Source: JAAYVZ01 sp035384965 (GTDB taxonomy: Bacteria > Acidobacteriota > Thermoanaerobaculia > Thermoanaerobaculales > Thermoanaerobaculaceae). Taken from it: a DNA stretch of 64,000 nt. Below, piece by piece: positions 16,855 through 26,124 of this stretch. How positions within the stretch are numbered: the stretch's first letter is position 1; each line of letters opens with the position of its first letter. The DNA lies in the NCBI GenBank assembly GCA_035384965.1, contig DAOOJE010000009.1, positions 43,944 to 107,943 of the forward strand. The letters are read 5' to 3'. Below the pieces are notes generated by a model. It was not told the DNA's origin and did not search any database. It saw nothing but the letters and a program-made list of their open reading frames with translations. The position numbers and the translations under genes were made by a program.

Positions 16855-18696
16855 CTACGAGGCCCAGCGGCGAAGCCAGTGCTCGAGGGTGACGAGGGTG
16901 TACACGGCACGGGCGGCGCGCTCGCGGTCGGGGCGGCGCTGCCAGTTGCCCCACGCCTTCCGCCGCTCGACCGGCGCGAGCGCCGAGAGCGCCGCCTGCG
17001 GGTCCTCGAGCACCGTCCGCACCTCGCCCCCCCACGGCCCGGCGAGCCACGCGGCAAGCGGCGGCTCGAAGCCGCGCTTGGGCGCCTCGCGCACCTCATC
17101 GGGCAGCAGCCCGGCGGCGAGCGCCCGCAGCACCGCCTTGGTGCGCCGCCCGGCGAGCAGCGCCTCGACTGGAAACGTCGCGCACAGCTCGATCACCTCC
17201 TGATCGAGCAGCGGCGAGCGCGCCTCGAGCGAGACCGCCATCGTCGCCCGGTCCATCTTGGGCAGCAGGTCGCCCGGCAAGCAGAACCCGAGGTCGAGCG
17301 CCCGCACCGCTCCGAAGGTGTCCCCGCCCGTCGAGGTGAAGCCCAGTGCCAGAGGGAGCGACGGTGCCGGCGCCTCGTCGAGCAGCGCCGCGACCTCGGC
17401 TGGTGAGAGCTTGACCGGCCCCCACTCCATGTACGGGTCGGCGCCGGGGGCGAGCCCCGCGGACAGGCGGTGCGCCCAGTCCCGCCGCTGCCGCCGCAGC
17501 GGCAGGCGCGCTGCCACGGCCGCCCCGGCAAAGGCGGCCAGCCGCGCGCCCGGCCGGTCGCGCAGGTGCGCCGCCAAGTGACGGCGATACCCCGCCAGCG
17601 CTTCGTCCCCCCCGTCGCCGTTGAGCACGACCGTGGCGTAGCCGCGCGCTGCGTGCGCGACGAGCAGGGTTGGCAGGCAGGAGGGGTCCGCCAGCGGCTC
17701 GTCGAACACCGTGGCGAGCCCTTCCAGCAGCGGCACGCTGGCCTCGGCCCCGACCTGGACCACCTCCAGCCTCACGCCGGCCTTCTCGGCCGTGGCGCGC
17801 GCCAGCCCCACCTCGCTCGGTGCGCCCGCCATCTCGACGCACAGTGCCCGCAGGTCCGCCCGGTGGCGAGCCGCCAGAGCCGCCACCACCCCCGAGTCGA
17901 GGCCGCCCGAAAGAAACACCGCCAGCGGCACGTCGGCCCGCAACCGCAACCGCACCGCCTCCTCGAGCGCCGCTCGCAGGCGCTGCGCCGCCTCCTCCAC
18001 ACCGAGCCCGAGGCGCGGCTCGAGGCGCACCTCCCAGTAGCGCTGCTGCCTGATCTCGCCGGAGGCGAGGTCGAGCTGCAACCACGACCCGGGGGGCAGC
18101 TTCTGCACCCCTTGCGCGATGCACTGCTTTTCGGGCACGAACCCCCACTGCAGGAACGCCCGCAGCGCCCCGGGGTCGACCGCCGGCCGCTGCGGCAGCG
18201 CGGCGCGCAGCGCCTTGAGCTCGGAGGCAAAGACCAGCCCGCCCTCCGGCCGCGCCCAGTACAGCGGTTTCTTGCCCACGCGGTCGCGCGCCAGGAACAG
18301 GCAGCGCCGCCCCTCATCCACGAGTGCCAGGGCGAACATGCCGCGCAGGCGGCCGAGCATGGCCGGGCCGAGTTCCTCCCACAGGTGCACGAGCACCTCG
18401 GTGTCGCCCTGCGAGCGCAGCGTGTGCCCGCGCCCGCCAAGCTCCTGCCGCAGTTCGCGGTAGTTGTAGATCTCGCCGTTGAGAACCGCCTGCACGCGGC
18501 CGTCCTCGTTCGCCACCGGCTGGTCCCCGCTCACGAGGTCGATGATGGCGAGCCGCCGCACCCCGATCGCCCACCCCGGACCGGCTGCCAGCCCCTCGGC
18601 GTCCGGCCCGCGGTGCATGAGCTGGTCGAGCATCGCCCGTGTGCGCTTCCCGCCGCTCGCGTGCGGCAGCCCGGCCAACCCGGCTATGCCGCACAT
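16855..18696 (-). CDS. asnB: Asparagine synthase (glutamine-hydrolysing)
   Basis: The enzyme makes asparagine, or amidates a related substrate, from aspartate, glutamine and ATP. The catalytic Cys2 is exposed after Met1 (MCGIAGLAG). The class II glutaminase domain continues with HRGPDAEG, LAIIDLVSGDQPV and NGEIYNYRELR. The synthetase domain has the PP-loop SGGLDS at residues 263-268, then LNGDGGDEALAGYRRHL. At 613 residues it is the length of the amidotransferase 1/AsnB type often found in polysaccharide or peptide clusters. The start is fixed by Cys2. No biosynthetic cluster is adjacent, so ordinary asparagine supply is the simplest role. Confidence 0.95.
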   Translation of the reverse strand: MCGIAGLAGLPHASGGKRTRAMLDQLMHRGPDAEGLAAGPGWAIGVRRLAIIDLVSGDQPVANEDGRVQAVLNGEIYNYRELRQELGGRGHTLRSQGDTEVLVHLWEELGPAMLGRLRGMFALALVDEGRRCLFLARDRVGKKPLYWARPEGGLVFASELKALRAALPQRPAVDPGALRAFLQWGFVPEKQCIAQGVQKLPPGSWLQLDLASGEIRQQRYWEVRLEPRLGLGVEEAAQRLRAALEEAVRLRLRADVPLAVFLSGGLDSGVVAALAARHRADLRALCVEMAGAPSEVGLARATAEKAGVRLEVVQVGAEASVPLLEGLATVFDEPLADPSCLPTLLVAHAARGYATVVLNGDGGDEALAGYRRHLAAHLRDRPGARLAAFAGAAVAARLPLRRQRRDWAHRLSAGLAPGADPYMEWGPVKLSPAEVAALLDEAPAPSLPLALGFTSTGGDTFGAVRALDLGFCLPGDLLPKMDRATMAVSLEARSPLLDQEVIELCATFPVEALLAGRRTKAVLRALAAGLLPDEVREAPKRGFEPPLAAWLAGPWGGEVRTVLEDPQAALSALAPVERRKAWGNWQRRPDRERAARAVYTLVTLEHWLRRWAS

Positions 18697-18819
18697 GGCG
18701 TCCCCAGTCTGGCCCGGGGCCAGAGGCCAGGGGCCCGCGAGAGCGCTTCGGTCTGGGACCCGAGCAGCGTTGGCACGGCGGGACGATAGCAGAAAGGGCT
18801 GCAGGTACGCCGCCGCGGG

Positions 18820-18848
18820 TTGACGGGCGGCGCGCGCCTCCGTACGCT
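18820..18848 (+). promoter_or_regulatory. Sigma-70-type promoter of the NSS transporter operon
   Basis: TTGACG (18820-18825), a 17-bp spacer and TACGCT (18843-18848) precede a GCGAGGGGG ribosome site and the GTG starts at 18872 and 18878. Confidence 0.6.
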
Positions 18849-18871
18849 CTGCCGCGAGCCGTCGCGAGGGG

Positions 18872-20446
18872 GTGCGTGTGAGCGAACGCGAGCGCTGGGC
18901 GACACGGATCGGGTTGATCCTGGCCATGGCGGGCAACGCCATCGGCCTCGGCAACTTCCTCCGCTTCCCGAGGCAGGCGGCGCTGAACGGCGGCGGCGCC
19001 TTCATGATCCCGTACTTCTGCGCTCTGCTGCTGCTCGGCATCCCGCTCATGTGGGTCGAGTGGTCGATCGGCCGGTACGGCGGCCGCCACGGACACGGGA
19101 CGGCGCCGGGCATGTTCGCCCGCATGTGGCGCCACCCGATGGCCAAGTATTTGGGGGCGCTCGGGATCGCCATTCCCCTGTGCTTCGTCATGTACTACAC
19201 CTACATCGAGGGGTGGACGTTCGCCTACGCGTGTTTCTCGGCCGTCAAGCACTACTGGGGGATCGACACCTTCGCCGAGATGAGCCGATTCCTGGGCGAG
19301 TTCCAGGGCAAGGTCGACGTTGCGGCCGGCGCCCACTTCTTCAACGGCGTCGGGACCGCGCTCACCTTCTACCTGGCCGCCCTCGGCATCAACGTCTGGG
19401 TGCTGTGGCACGGCGTCGCACGGGGGATCGAGCGCCTGGCCAAGATCGCCATGCCGCTGCTGTTCCTGTTCGCCGTGATCCTCGTGGTGCGGGTCATCGT
19501 CCTCGGCGCCCCCGATCCGGCGCACCCCGAAAACAGCGTTGCCTCCGGTTTCGCCTATCTCTGGAACCCGGACTTCTCGCGGCTCGGAAGCCCCTCGGTG
19601 TGGCTCGCCGCCGCCGGGCAGATCTTCTTCACGCTGTCGATCGGCAACGCCTCGATCCACACCTACGCGTCGTACGTCAAGGACGACGACGACATCGCGC
19701 TGACCGGCCTCACCACCTCGGCCACCAACGAGTTCGCCGAGGTCATCCTGGGCGGCTCGATCGCCATCCCGGTGGCGGTCGCGTTCTTTGGCCTGGCGCA
19801 GACCCAGCACATCGCCCAGGCCGGCTCGTTCGACCTCGGGTTCGCGGCGATGCCGCTCATCTTCCAGAAGATGGGCGTGCTCGGCCCACTCTACGGCACA
19901 ATGTGGTTCGGGCTACTGTTCTTCGCCGGGATCACCTCCTCGGTGGCGCTCGCTCAGCCGATGGTCTCGTTCTTCCAGGACGAGTTCCAGTGGCCGCGCA
20001 AGCGCGCCGTGGCGCTGACCGGCCTCGCCATGGCCTCGGGCGGCCTGCCGTGCGTGTTCTTCCTCAAGCACGGCTTCCTCGACGAGATGGACTTCTGGGC
20101 CGGCACGTTCCTGCTCGTCGTGTTCGCGGTCACCGAGGTCATCATCTTCGCCTGGGTGTTCGGCATGGAAAAGGGCTGGGCCGAAATCAACCGCGGGGCC
20201 GACATCCGCCTGCCGCGCATCGTCGCCTTCGTCATCAAGTACATCACCCCGGTCTACCTCATCATCTTGCTGGGCGCGTGGTTCTATCTCGACGCCTTGC
20301 CGGTGCTGCGGCTGGAGAGCAAGTCTGCCGCCGACGCCCCGTACCTGTGGGCCGCCCGGCTCATGATGCTGGGGTGGATCGCCACTTTCATGATCCTGAC
20401 CGGCGTCGCCTGGCGGCGCCGCCACCGCAAGGAGGGCCTCGCATGA
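18872..20446 (+). CDS. Sodium-dependent transporter (NSS/SNF family)
   Basis: The 524-residue protein is a Na+-coupled symporter of amino acids or related solutes in the LeuT/NSS family. Helix 1 has the ion and substrate site motif AMAGNAIGLGNFLRFPRQAA, with the unwound GNAIGLGN segment. Twelve hydrophobic segments follow. The family's conserved helix 6 region is FFTLSIGNASIHTYASYVKD. The start is GTG 18872 or 18878; both follow the purine-rich GCGAGGGGG. Its stop overlaps the start of the small subunit gene (ATGA), so both are made from one mRNA. Confidence 0.93.
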   Translation: MRVSERERWATRIGLILAMAGNAIGLGNFLRFPRQAALNGGGAFMIPYFCALLLLGIPLMWVEWSIGRYGGRHGHGTAPGMFARMWRHPMAKYLGALGIAIPLCFVMYYTYIEGWTFAYACFSAVKHYWGIDTFAEMSRFLGEFQGKVDVAAGAHFFNGVGTALTFYLAALGINVWVLWHGVARGIERLAKIAMPLLFLFAVILVVRVIVLGAPDPAHPENSVASGFAYLWNPDFSRLGSPSVWLAAAGQIFFTLSIGNASIHTYASYVKDDDDIALTGLTTSATNEFAEVILGGSIAIPVAVAFFGLAQTQHIAQAGSFDLGFAAMPLIFQKMGVLGPLYGTMWFGLLFFAGITSSVALAQPMVSFFQDEFQWPRKRAVALTGLAMASGGLPCVFFLKHGFLDEMDFWAGTFLLVVFAVTEVIIFAWVFGMEKGWAEINRGADIRLPRIVAFVIKYITPVYLIILLGAWFYLDALPVLRLESKSAADAPYLWAARLMMLGWIATFMILTGVAWRRRHRKEGLA

Positions 20447-20592
20447 CGCTCACGCTGGGCGGCTGGATCTTCCTCGTCTCGGCCTGGACGATCATCGGCG
20501 GCGGCGCTGTCTGGTGCATGTACCAGGTCCTGTACGCCGTCGAGAAGAAAAAGCGACGCAAGGAGGAGCAGGGCGTCATCATCACCCCGTGA
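20443..20592 (+). CDS. MetS-like small subunit of NSS transporter
   Basis: This 49-residue single-span protein has hydrophobic residues 6-30 (GGWIFLVSAWTIIGGGAVWC) and a basic tail (EKKKRRKEEQ). It overlaps the NSS gene by four bases. Small subunits of this size and position (MetS with MetP) are needed for some bacterial NSS transporters, such as the methionine/alanine system of Corynebacterium. The assignment rests on context and topology rather than on sequence identity. Confidence 0.75.
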   Translation: MTLTLGGWIFLVSAWTIIGGGAVWCMYQVLYAVEKKKRRKEEQGVIITP

Positions 20593-20678
20593 GCTGGCGA
20601 CCGTTCGTTCATCACACGCTCCTCTCGGAGCGTCCAACGCGGATCCACCGATCTCACGGCGGCCAGCCGAAACCGCGG

Positions 20679-21013
20679 TCAGGAGGCCCGGGCGCGGAGG
20701 GCGCGGCCGGTGTGGGAGGTCTCGCAAGCGGCCACCTCCTCGGGGCGGCCGGCCACCACGAGGCGGCCGCCGCCGGCGCGGCCTCGGGGCCGAGGTCGAT
20801 GACGTGATCCGCGGCGGCCACGACGGCGAGGTCGTGCTCGACCACGACCAGCGAGTGACCGGCCTCCACGAGCCGGTCGAAGACCCGCAGCAACCGCTCG
20901 ACGTCAGCCGGGTGCAGGCCGCGCGTCGGCTCGTCGAGCAGCACGAGGCGCGGCCCCCCGTCCGCCGCGGCGAGCGCGAGGGCCAGTTCGAGGCGCAGGC
21001 GTTCACGAACGCT
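20679..21013 (-). pseudogene. uvrA: C-terminal remnant of a UvrA-type excinuclease subunit
   Basis: The minus frame just downstream of the FHA activator gene reads RERLRLELALALAAADGG and LVLLDEPTRGLHPADVERLL, then the switch-His segment VVVEHDLAVVAAADHVIDLG. These are the end of the second ABC domain of UvrA. Near 20780 the sense shifts frame and continues GGGRLVVAGRPEEVAACETS to a TGA at 20679, matching the usual UvrA tail. Everything upstream of the ABC signature is missing, so this is about 105 codons of a roughly 900-codon gene. It carries one frameshift and no start of its own. Confidence 0.8.
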
Positions 21014-21016
21014 CCC

Positions 21017-22717
21017 CTACACGGAGGTGGGCTCGATGCCGAGCTCTTTGATGCGGCGGTAGAGAGTCGACCGGCCGATGCCGAGGCGCTCGGCGGCCAG
21101 GCCGGTGTCGCCGCCGGCGGCCTCCAGCGCTCGCACGAGCGCCCGGCGCTCGGCGTCGGCCAGGATGTCCTTGAGTTCCGGTCCCACCGGGCCGGCCGGG
21201 GCAAGCAACGCCGGCTGCAGGTGGCGAGTCTCGAGCAACTCGCCGTCGGCGAGGAACAGCACGGCCCGCGCCATCTCGCGCTCGAGCTGGCGCACGTTGC
21301 CCGGCCAGCCGTAACGCTGCAGCGCCGCCAGGGCCGTGCGGGAGATCCCCCCCGGCCGGATGCCGCAGCGGTCCCCCTCGCGGGCCAGGAAGTGCGCGGC
21401 GAGGTTCGGGATGTCGGCCCGCCGCTCGCGCAGTGGCGGGAGATGCACGCGCCAGTCGGCGATGCGGTGGAAGAGGTCGACACGGAAACTGCCGTCGGCG
21501 AGCAGCGCGTCGAGGTCGCGGTTGGTGGCCGAGACGACGCGCACCTGGGCGGGGCGGGGCTCGCGCGCCCCCAGCCGGTAGACGCTCCCCTCCTGCAGGA
21601 CACGCAGGATCTTGGCCTGCACCTCGGGCGGCATGTCGCCGATCTCGTCCAAGAACAGCGTCCCCTCGTGCGCCAGCTCGAACTTGCCGGGCCGCGACTC
21701 GACGCCCGTGGCGACGCCCTTCTCGATCCCGAAGAGTTCGGACTCCAGGAGGTCGCGCGGCAGCGCGGCGCAGTTGAGCGCCACGAACGGCCCCCGGCGT
21801 CGCGGCGACGCCTCGTGCACGAAGCGAGCCAGCACCTCCTTGCCGGTGCCGGACTCGCCGGTGATCAACACCCCGACGTCGCCGCGCGCCACTCGCGCGG
21901 CGTCGGTGTAGATGCGCCGCATCGCCGGCTCCACCGACGGGGGGTCCGGCAACGGCGGCGGCGTGGAAGGCTCCGCGCCCGCCCCGCGCCTGCCGGGGGT
22001 GGGCGGGCCCGCGCAGGCCACGAGCTGCGCGGCGGCACGCACGATTCGCCTGTAGGTCCGGGCCTGGGAGGTGCCGGGAAAGCGCACGTGAACCGAGAGA
22101 CCGCCCACGTGCTCGTCGACCGGCGAGCCGCTGTCGCTCTTCTCCGACCTCGCGGCGGTGAACGCCACGGCTGGCGCCGGCCCGCCGCTGGTCAGGATTT
22201 CGACCTCGAGACACGGCAGGCTTTCGAACAGCGCCGCTCCCACCGCCCGCGCCATGGTGTCGCGGTCGGCGCCGCCAGCGAGCCGCTCGAGCAGCGCCGG
22301 CAACGCTTCGAGGGCGAAAGCGACCAGCGAGCCGATGGCGTCGGTGGCGCCGCCGGAGGGGGCCGGGGCCCCCGCATCATGCAGCCCGTTACGGCCGAGC
22401 ACGACCGCCGCTTCGAGGTCTCCGGCCTGCACCTCCTCCACCGCCGCCGAGACCCCGCCGAGCACGAGCGGCTCCCCCACCGCGAGCGGCCTCGTTCCGC
22501 GCAGGCGCACGCCCCCGACCAGCGTGCCGTTGCGGGAGCCCAGATCCTCGATTTCGAGGCCGTTCTCGCCCACCCTCAGGATGGCGTGCCGGCGCGACAC
22601 CGTCGGTTCGAGCAGGCGCACCGCGCACCCGGGCGCCGAGCCGACGAGGTTGTCGCCAGACGCGAGGACGTGCCGGACCTCGCCGGCAGCGGTCTGGATC
22701 ACGAGACGGTACGCCAC
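21017..22717 (-). CDS. FHA-domain sigma-54-dependent activator (bEBP) with altered GAFTGA loop
   Basis: The 566-residue regulator opens with an FHA phosphothreonine-binding domain (residues about 20-95; PTVSRRHAIL, DLGSRNGTLVGG). A GAF-like linker region follows. The AAA+ core has Walker A GESGTGKE at 287-294, Walker B GTLFLDEIGDM at 352-362, and arginine residues in FRVDLFHRIADWRVHLPPLRER. A Fis-type HTH ends the protein (GLAAERLGIGRSTLYRRIKE, 539-558). Where sigma-54 activators carry GAFTGA, this one has GVATGV at 334-339 (21701-21718). It follows the Ser/Thr kinase gene by 30 bp on the same strand. The inferred chain is kinase, phosphopeptide, FHA domain, then a sigma-54 promoter such as the one at 26082. 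Confidence 0.93.
   Translation of the reverse strand: MAYRLVIQTAAGEVRHVLASGDNLVGSAPGCAVRLLEPTVSRRHAILRVGENGLEIEDLGSRNGTLVGGVRLRGTRPLAVGEPLVLGGVSAAVEEVQAGDLEAAVVLGRNGLHDAGAPAPSGGATDAIGSLVAFALEALPALLERLAGGADRDTMARAVGAALFESLPCLEVEILTSGGPAPAVAFTAARSEKSDSGSPVDEHVGGLSVHVRFPGTSQARTYRRIVRAAAQLVACAGPPTPGRRGAGAEPSTPPPLPDPPSVEPAMRRIYTDAARVARGDVGVLITGESGTGKEVLARFVHEASPRRRGPFVALNCAALPRDLLESELFGIEKGVATGVESRPGKFELAHEGTLFLDEIGDMPPEVQAKILRVLQEGSVYRLGAREPRPAQVRVVSATNRDLDALLADGSFRVDLFHRIADWRVHLPPLRERRADIPNLAAHFLAREGDRCGIRPGGISRTALAALQRYGWPGNVRQLEREMARAVLFLADGELLETRHLQPALLAPAGPVGPELKDILADAERRALVRALEAAGGDTGLAAERLGIGRSTLYRRIKELGIEPTSV
21701..21718 (-). other. Altered sigma-54 contact loop (GVATGV) in the activator
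   Basis: These six codons occupy the place of the GAFTGA loop, whose Phe and Thr contact sigma-54 in typical activators. Thr is kept, Phe is replaced by Ala, and the flanking GVE..RPGKFELA is well conserved. The surrounding ATPase motifs are intact. Confidence 0.85.
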
Positions 22718-22747
22718 GGCATGCCCCGTGCGGAGGCTAGCACACGG

Positions 22748-25700
22748 TCACGCGGCGAGGCGGCGCACCGCCTCGTCGCGCAGCAAAGGCTCGGCGGCCA
22801 GGGCCGCCCGCGCGGCCTCCCGCGCCCGGCCGGCGAGCTCGCGCCGGCGTTCCGGGTCGCCAGCCAGCTCGGCACAGACCGCCAGCAGCACGGCCTGCGC
22901 GGCGTGAGCGCGCGCCAGCCTCGGGCCGAGCGCCAGCGCCTTCTCCGCATGCGCGAGCCCGCGCCGACACGCCGCCTCGATCGCCTTCGGGTCGCGCGGG
23001 CCGGAAGCCTGCAGCGCCTCAGCACGCAGGCGCTCGACCTCGGCCAGAAGCATCTCGCCGCTCGGCTCGTCGGGGGCCAGGCACAACAGCTCGCCGGCGT
23101 GGCGGGCGGCCTTCGCGAGGTGCGTCTCGGCGCCCCGGCCCGCCGACCGGAGCGCCGACGCCGCCCGCAGCAGCTCGACCTCTGCGGTGTCCAGGTTGAA
23201 GTCCCAGGGAAACCGCTCGCGGGCGACCGCGAGGTGAGCCTCGACCGCGGCCAAGGTGGAAGAGGGGTCGACTCCCTCCAAGAGCTGCCACCGCGCCTTG
23301 CCGAGCAGGACCCCGGCCGAGTTGGTGTGCGCCACCATGCGCGTGGGGTCGATCGCGATCATGCGGCCGAACGACGCCTCGGCCTCGTGAAAGTCGGGCA
23401 GGGGGTCGCCGCCGGTCGCCGCCGCGTACTCGGCGCGCTCCCAGTACGCCAAGCCGCGGCTGTTGAAGGCCGTCGCGTACCCGGGCGACATGGCGATCGC
23501 CCGGTCGATCGCCTCGATCCCGCGCTGCAGGCTATCGCGCGGATCCTCGCCTCGCAGCCGGAGGACCCAGCCGAGATCCGTGTGTGCCATGCCCAGGCTG
23601 TTGTAGGTCCGGCGGGTCCGGCCCTCGGGGAGCGCCAGCGTCTTCTTGAACGCCGCCAGCGCGGCGCGGATCGAAGGGATCGGGTCGTCACCCACCGACC
23701 TCTCCCGGTCCACGAGGTCGAGGAGCGCGTTGCCCTGGAGGTGGAACGCCTCGGGCCGGCCGGGGTCGAGCTCCTGCGCCCGCCCGAACACGGCGATTGC
23801 CTGCCTGAGCAGCGGCGCCGACTCGGTCGGCCGCTCGAACCCCCGTTCGGCGCGCAGCAGGAGGGCTGTGCCTTCGATCGTCAGCGCCTCGTAGCTCGAC
23901 GGGTCGACGCGTCTCGCCTCCTGCGCCAGCTCCGCCGACCGGTCGAGGTGCGCCGCAGGGTTGCCGCCACGCCGCACGTCGAACTGGGCGGAGGTCGTGT
24001 ACGCGAGGCCGAGCTCGAGGAGGGGACCGACCGCCGCCGGGTCGATGCGCCTCGCCGCTCCGCACGCCTGCTCGGCGCGCGCCAGGCTCGCGACCGGCCT
24101 GATGCCGGCGTCCGCCTCCATCTCGACCGCACCGACCCAGGTCCTGCACAGCCCGAGGTGCAACGCCGGCTCGGAGCGCAGCGTTCCGACGGCTCGCTCG
24201 AACGCCTCGCGCGCCAGGGCGAGAGCCCGGGCATGCGCCTCGCGATCGCCTCCCCATCGCAGCTCCTTGGCCTGCTGCAGGTACGCCTCGCCGCGCAGGC
24301 CGTCGGCGCGCGCCGCCGCCTCGGCCGAACTTGGGTCGAGTCCCACCAGCTCCTCGGCCCGCTGCAATGCAGCCGTTGGCTCGCGCGCCGCCAGCTCGAG
24401 CAGCCCCCGTACCAGGATGGCCTCTCCGAGCGCGCCGCCGGCGACCCCATCGAGCAGCCGCAACGCCGGTTGCCGCAGCTCGCGATCCGCCAGCTCGAGC
24501 CCGAGCCTGCGGGCGTCCTCGTCGCGCTGCCGCCGCACGCGGTCGAGGCGGGCCCGGAGCAGCTCGGCGTGAGCCCGGGCCTGCGCCAGGGCCACCTCCG
24601 GCGTGCGGTGGCCCGCCCGCCACGCCTCCTCGAGCTCCCGCCGCGCGTCGATCGGCTCGCCGAGGGCGAGGTGGCCCCGCCCCAGGGCGTAGTGCCCGGC
24701 CGCATGGGCCGTTCCCCGCAAGCGCTCCATGTCGCGGCGGACCGCGCCCATTTCCTCGCGCAGCAGCGCTTTCTCGCGGCTCAGGTCATGCGGGGGCAGC
24801 AAGTGCGCAACCCGCATCGCCGCCTCGGCGCGGGCCACGCGTTGACCCAGCGCGTGCGCCTCCCTCGCCTGGCGGCGGGCGGTCAGGACGGAACCGATCG
24901 CCACCGTCGCCGCCACCGCGACGGCAAGCGTCGCCGCCGCCATCGTCACGGCGACGGCAGGGTGACGTCGGGCACGGCGCCAGAGCATCCCAAGGCGCGT
25001 CACGCGGCAAGCCAGCACCGGCTCCCCGGCGAGATACCGGCGCAGGTCCTCAGCCAGCGCACCTGCCGATGCGTACCGGTGCTCGGGTCGCTTCTCGAGG
25101 CACGTGAAGATCACCGCCTCGAGATCGGCCGGCACCCCCCCGGCGCGCGCGCGCAGCGGCGCGGGGTCGTCGTTGAGCAGGCTCACCAGCTTCTCGACCG
25201 CGCTGTCGCCCCCGAACGGCGGGTGCCCCCCGACCAGTTCGTAAAGGATCACGCCCAGGCTGAAGATGTCGGCCCGCCGATCGAGCGTGTGCACGGCGCC
25301 CGAGGCCTGTTCGGGCGCCATGTACCCGGGGGTGCCGAGGACCTGCCCGCTGACCGTGAGGCCCGGGGCCGCCTCCTCGCGGGCGATCCCGAAGTCGACC
25401 ACGTACGGGACCAGCCCCTGTATGGCGTTCTCCTCCACCAGGATGTTGGACGGCTTGAGGTCGCGGTGGACGAGCCCGGTGGCGTGCGCGGCCCGCACCG
25501 CCTCGGCCACGGTCGCCACGAGCCCGACCTTCTGGTCGATGGTGAGCGTGGGCGCGATCTCGTCCAGCGGCTTGCCCTCGATGAGCTGCATGGCGATGAA
25601 CGGGCGGCCATCCTCGAGGTAGCCGACCTCGTAGACCTTGGCCACGTTGGGGTGGTCCACGGCGGCCTGGGCGCGCGCTTCCCGAAGCATCCGCTCCGCC

Positions 25701-25894
25701 AGCTCCGGGTCGTCGCGCCGCAGCAGCTTGAGGGCAACGGGACGCTGCAGGACCGGGTCGTAGGACCGCACGACCGTCCCCATCCCACCCGAACCGATCG
25801 GCACGCCGGTCTCGTACCTCACGGCCGGCAGTCCCCGCACACGTCGACAGGCGCTGCCCCTCTCATCGCACGGCCATTCTACGCATGGCCTCAC
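22748..25894 (-). CDS. Membrane Ser/Thr protein kinase with TPR-like sensor tail
   Basis: From GTG 25894 (preceded by GGGCGGGGG) the product has 1048 residues. The kinase domain has the glycine loop IGSGGMG (33-39), Lys56, the catalytic VHRDLKPSN (His143-Arg-Asp145), DFG at 167-169 and GYMAPEQASG; all key residues are present, so it should be active. A hydrophobic stretch, VAVTMAAATLAVAVAATVAI, follows and should anchor it in the membrane. The roughly 700-residue remainder is Ala/Leu/Glu-rich helical repeats of TPR type (DPGRPEAFHLQGNALLDL; SPGYATAFNSRGLAYWERAE). The open frame runs further up to 26143, so the exact start is uncertain. It is operonic with the FHA activator gene and divergent from the fibre-like gene. 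Confidence 0.9.
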   Translation of the reverse strand: MRPCVEWPCDERGSACRRVRGLPAVRYETGVPIGSGGMGTVVRSYDPVLQRPVALKLLRRDDPELAERMLREARAQAAVDHPNVAKVYEVGYLEDGRPFIAMQLIEGKPLDEIAPTLTIDQKVGLVATVAEAVRAAHATGLVHRDLKPSNILVEENAIQGLVPYVVDFGIAREEAAPGLTVSGQVLGTPGYMAPEQASGAVHTLDRRADIFSLGVILYELVGGHPPFGGDSAVEKLVSLLNDDPAPLRARAGGVPADLEAVIFTCLEKRPEHRYASAGALAEDLRRYLAGEPVLACRVTRLGMLWRRARRHPAVAVTMAAATLAVAVAATVAIGSVLTARRQAREAHALGQRVARAEAAMRVAHLLPPHDLSREKALLREEMGAVRRDMERLRGTAHAAGHYALGRGHLALGEPIDARRELEEAWRAGHRTPEVALAQARAHAELLRARLDRVRRQRDEDARRLGLELADRELRQPALRLLDGVAGGALGEAILVRGLLELAAREPTAALQRAEELVGLDPSSAEAAARADGLRGEAYLQQAKELRWGGDREAHARALALAREAFERAVGTLRSEPALHLGLCRTWVGAVEMEADAGIRPVASLARAEQACGAARRIDPAAVGPLLELGLAYTTSAQFDVRRGGNPAAHLDRSAELAQEARRVDPSSYEALTIEGTALLLRAERGFERPTESAPLLRQAIAVFGRAQELDPGRPEAFHLQGNALLDLVDRERSVGDDPIPSIRAALAAFKKTLALPEGRTRRTYNSLGMAHTDLGWVLRLRGEDPRDSLQRGIEAIDRAIAMSPGYATAFNSRGLAYWERAEYAAATGGDPLPDFHEAEASFGRMIAIDPTRMVAHTNSAGVLLGKARWQLLEGVDPSSTLAAVEAHLAVARERFPWDFNLDTAEVELLRAASALRSAGRGAETHLAKAARHAGELLCLAPDEPSGEMLLAEVERLRAEALQASGPRDPKAIEAACRRGLAHAEKALALGPRLARAHAAQAVLLAVCAELAGDPERRRELAGRAREAARAALAAEPLLRDEAVRRLAA

Positions 25895-25983
25895 CCCCGC
25901 CCGCGACGGCGAGCCAGCACCGGAGCGTCTCGGAGCTGAGAACTTCGTCCCGCACGCGGGACCGCACGGCCGCCAGCGCCTCC

Positions 25984-25997
25984 CGAACGAGGGTTCG
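25984..25997. promoter_or_regulatory. Inverted repeat upstream of the sigma-54 promoter
   Basis: CGAAC-GAGG-GTTCG is a perfect inverted repeat about 85 bp before the -24 element of the promoter at 26082. Its position suits an upstream activator site for the Fis-type HTH of the neighbouring regulator. It is short and found only once here, so this is a suggestion. Confidence 0.3.
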
Positions 25998-26081
25998 CCG
26001 GCGCCGATCCACTGCGGGCTTTCTCTCATAAACATCGTGGATTCATAGTGTTCGTCGGATCGCAGCGACTCGATTCGGGGC

Positions 26082-26097
26082 TGGCACGGCGGTTGCT
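26082..26097 (+). promoter_or_regulatory. Sigma-54 (-24/-12) promoter
   Basis: TGGCACG-GCGG-TTGCT matches the -24/-12 consensus, with GG at 26083-26084 and GC at 26095-26096 at the required spacing. Transcription would start near 26108, leaving a short leader with the GGAGGAAG ribosome site (26111-26118) before ATG 26125. I found no other site with both halves in the window. Confidence 0.85.
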
Positions 26098-26124
26098 CCA
26101 GGCCGGCAGCGGAGGAAGACGAAC

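Noticed and set aside
18771..18792. TGGCACG near 18772 as a second sigma-54 promoter
   Set aside because: The following sequence has no TTGC at the -12 position.
20804..25939. A 1,711-codon plus-strand open frame antisense to the kinase and activator genes
   Set aside because: It is Arg/Gly/His-rich with no family features and mirrors two clear genes on the other strand; long antisense frames are common at this G+C.
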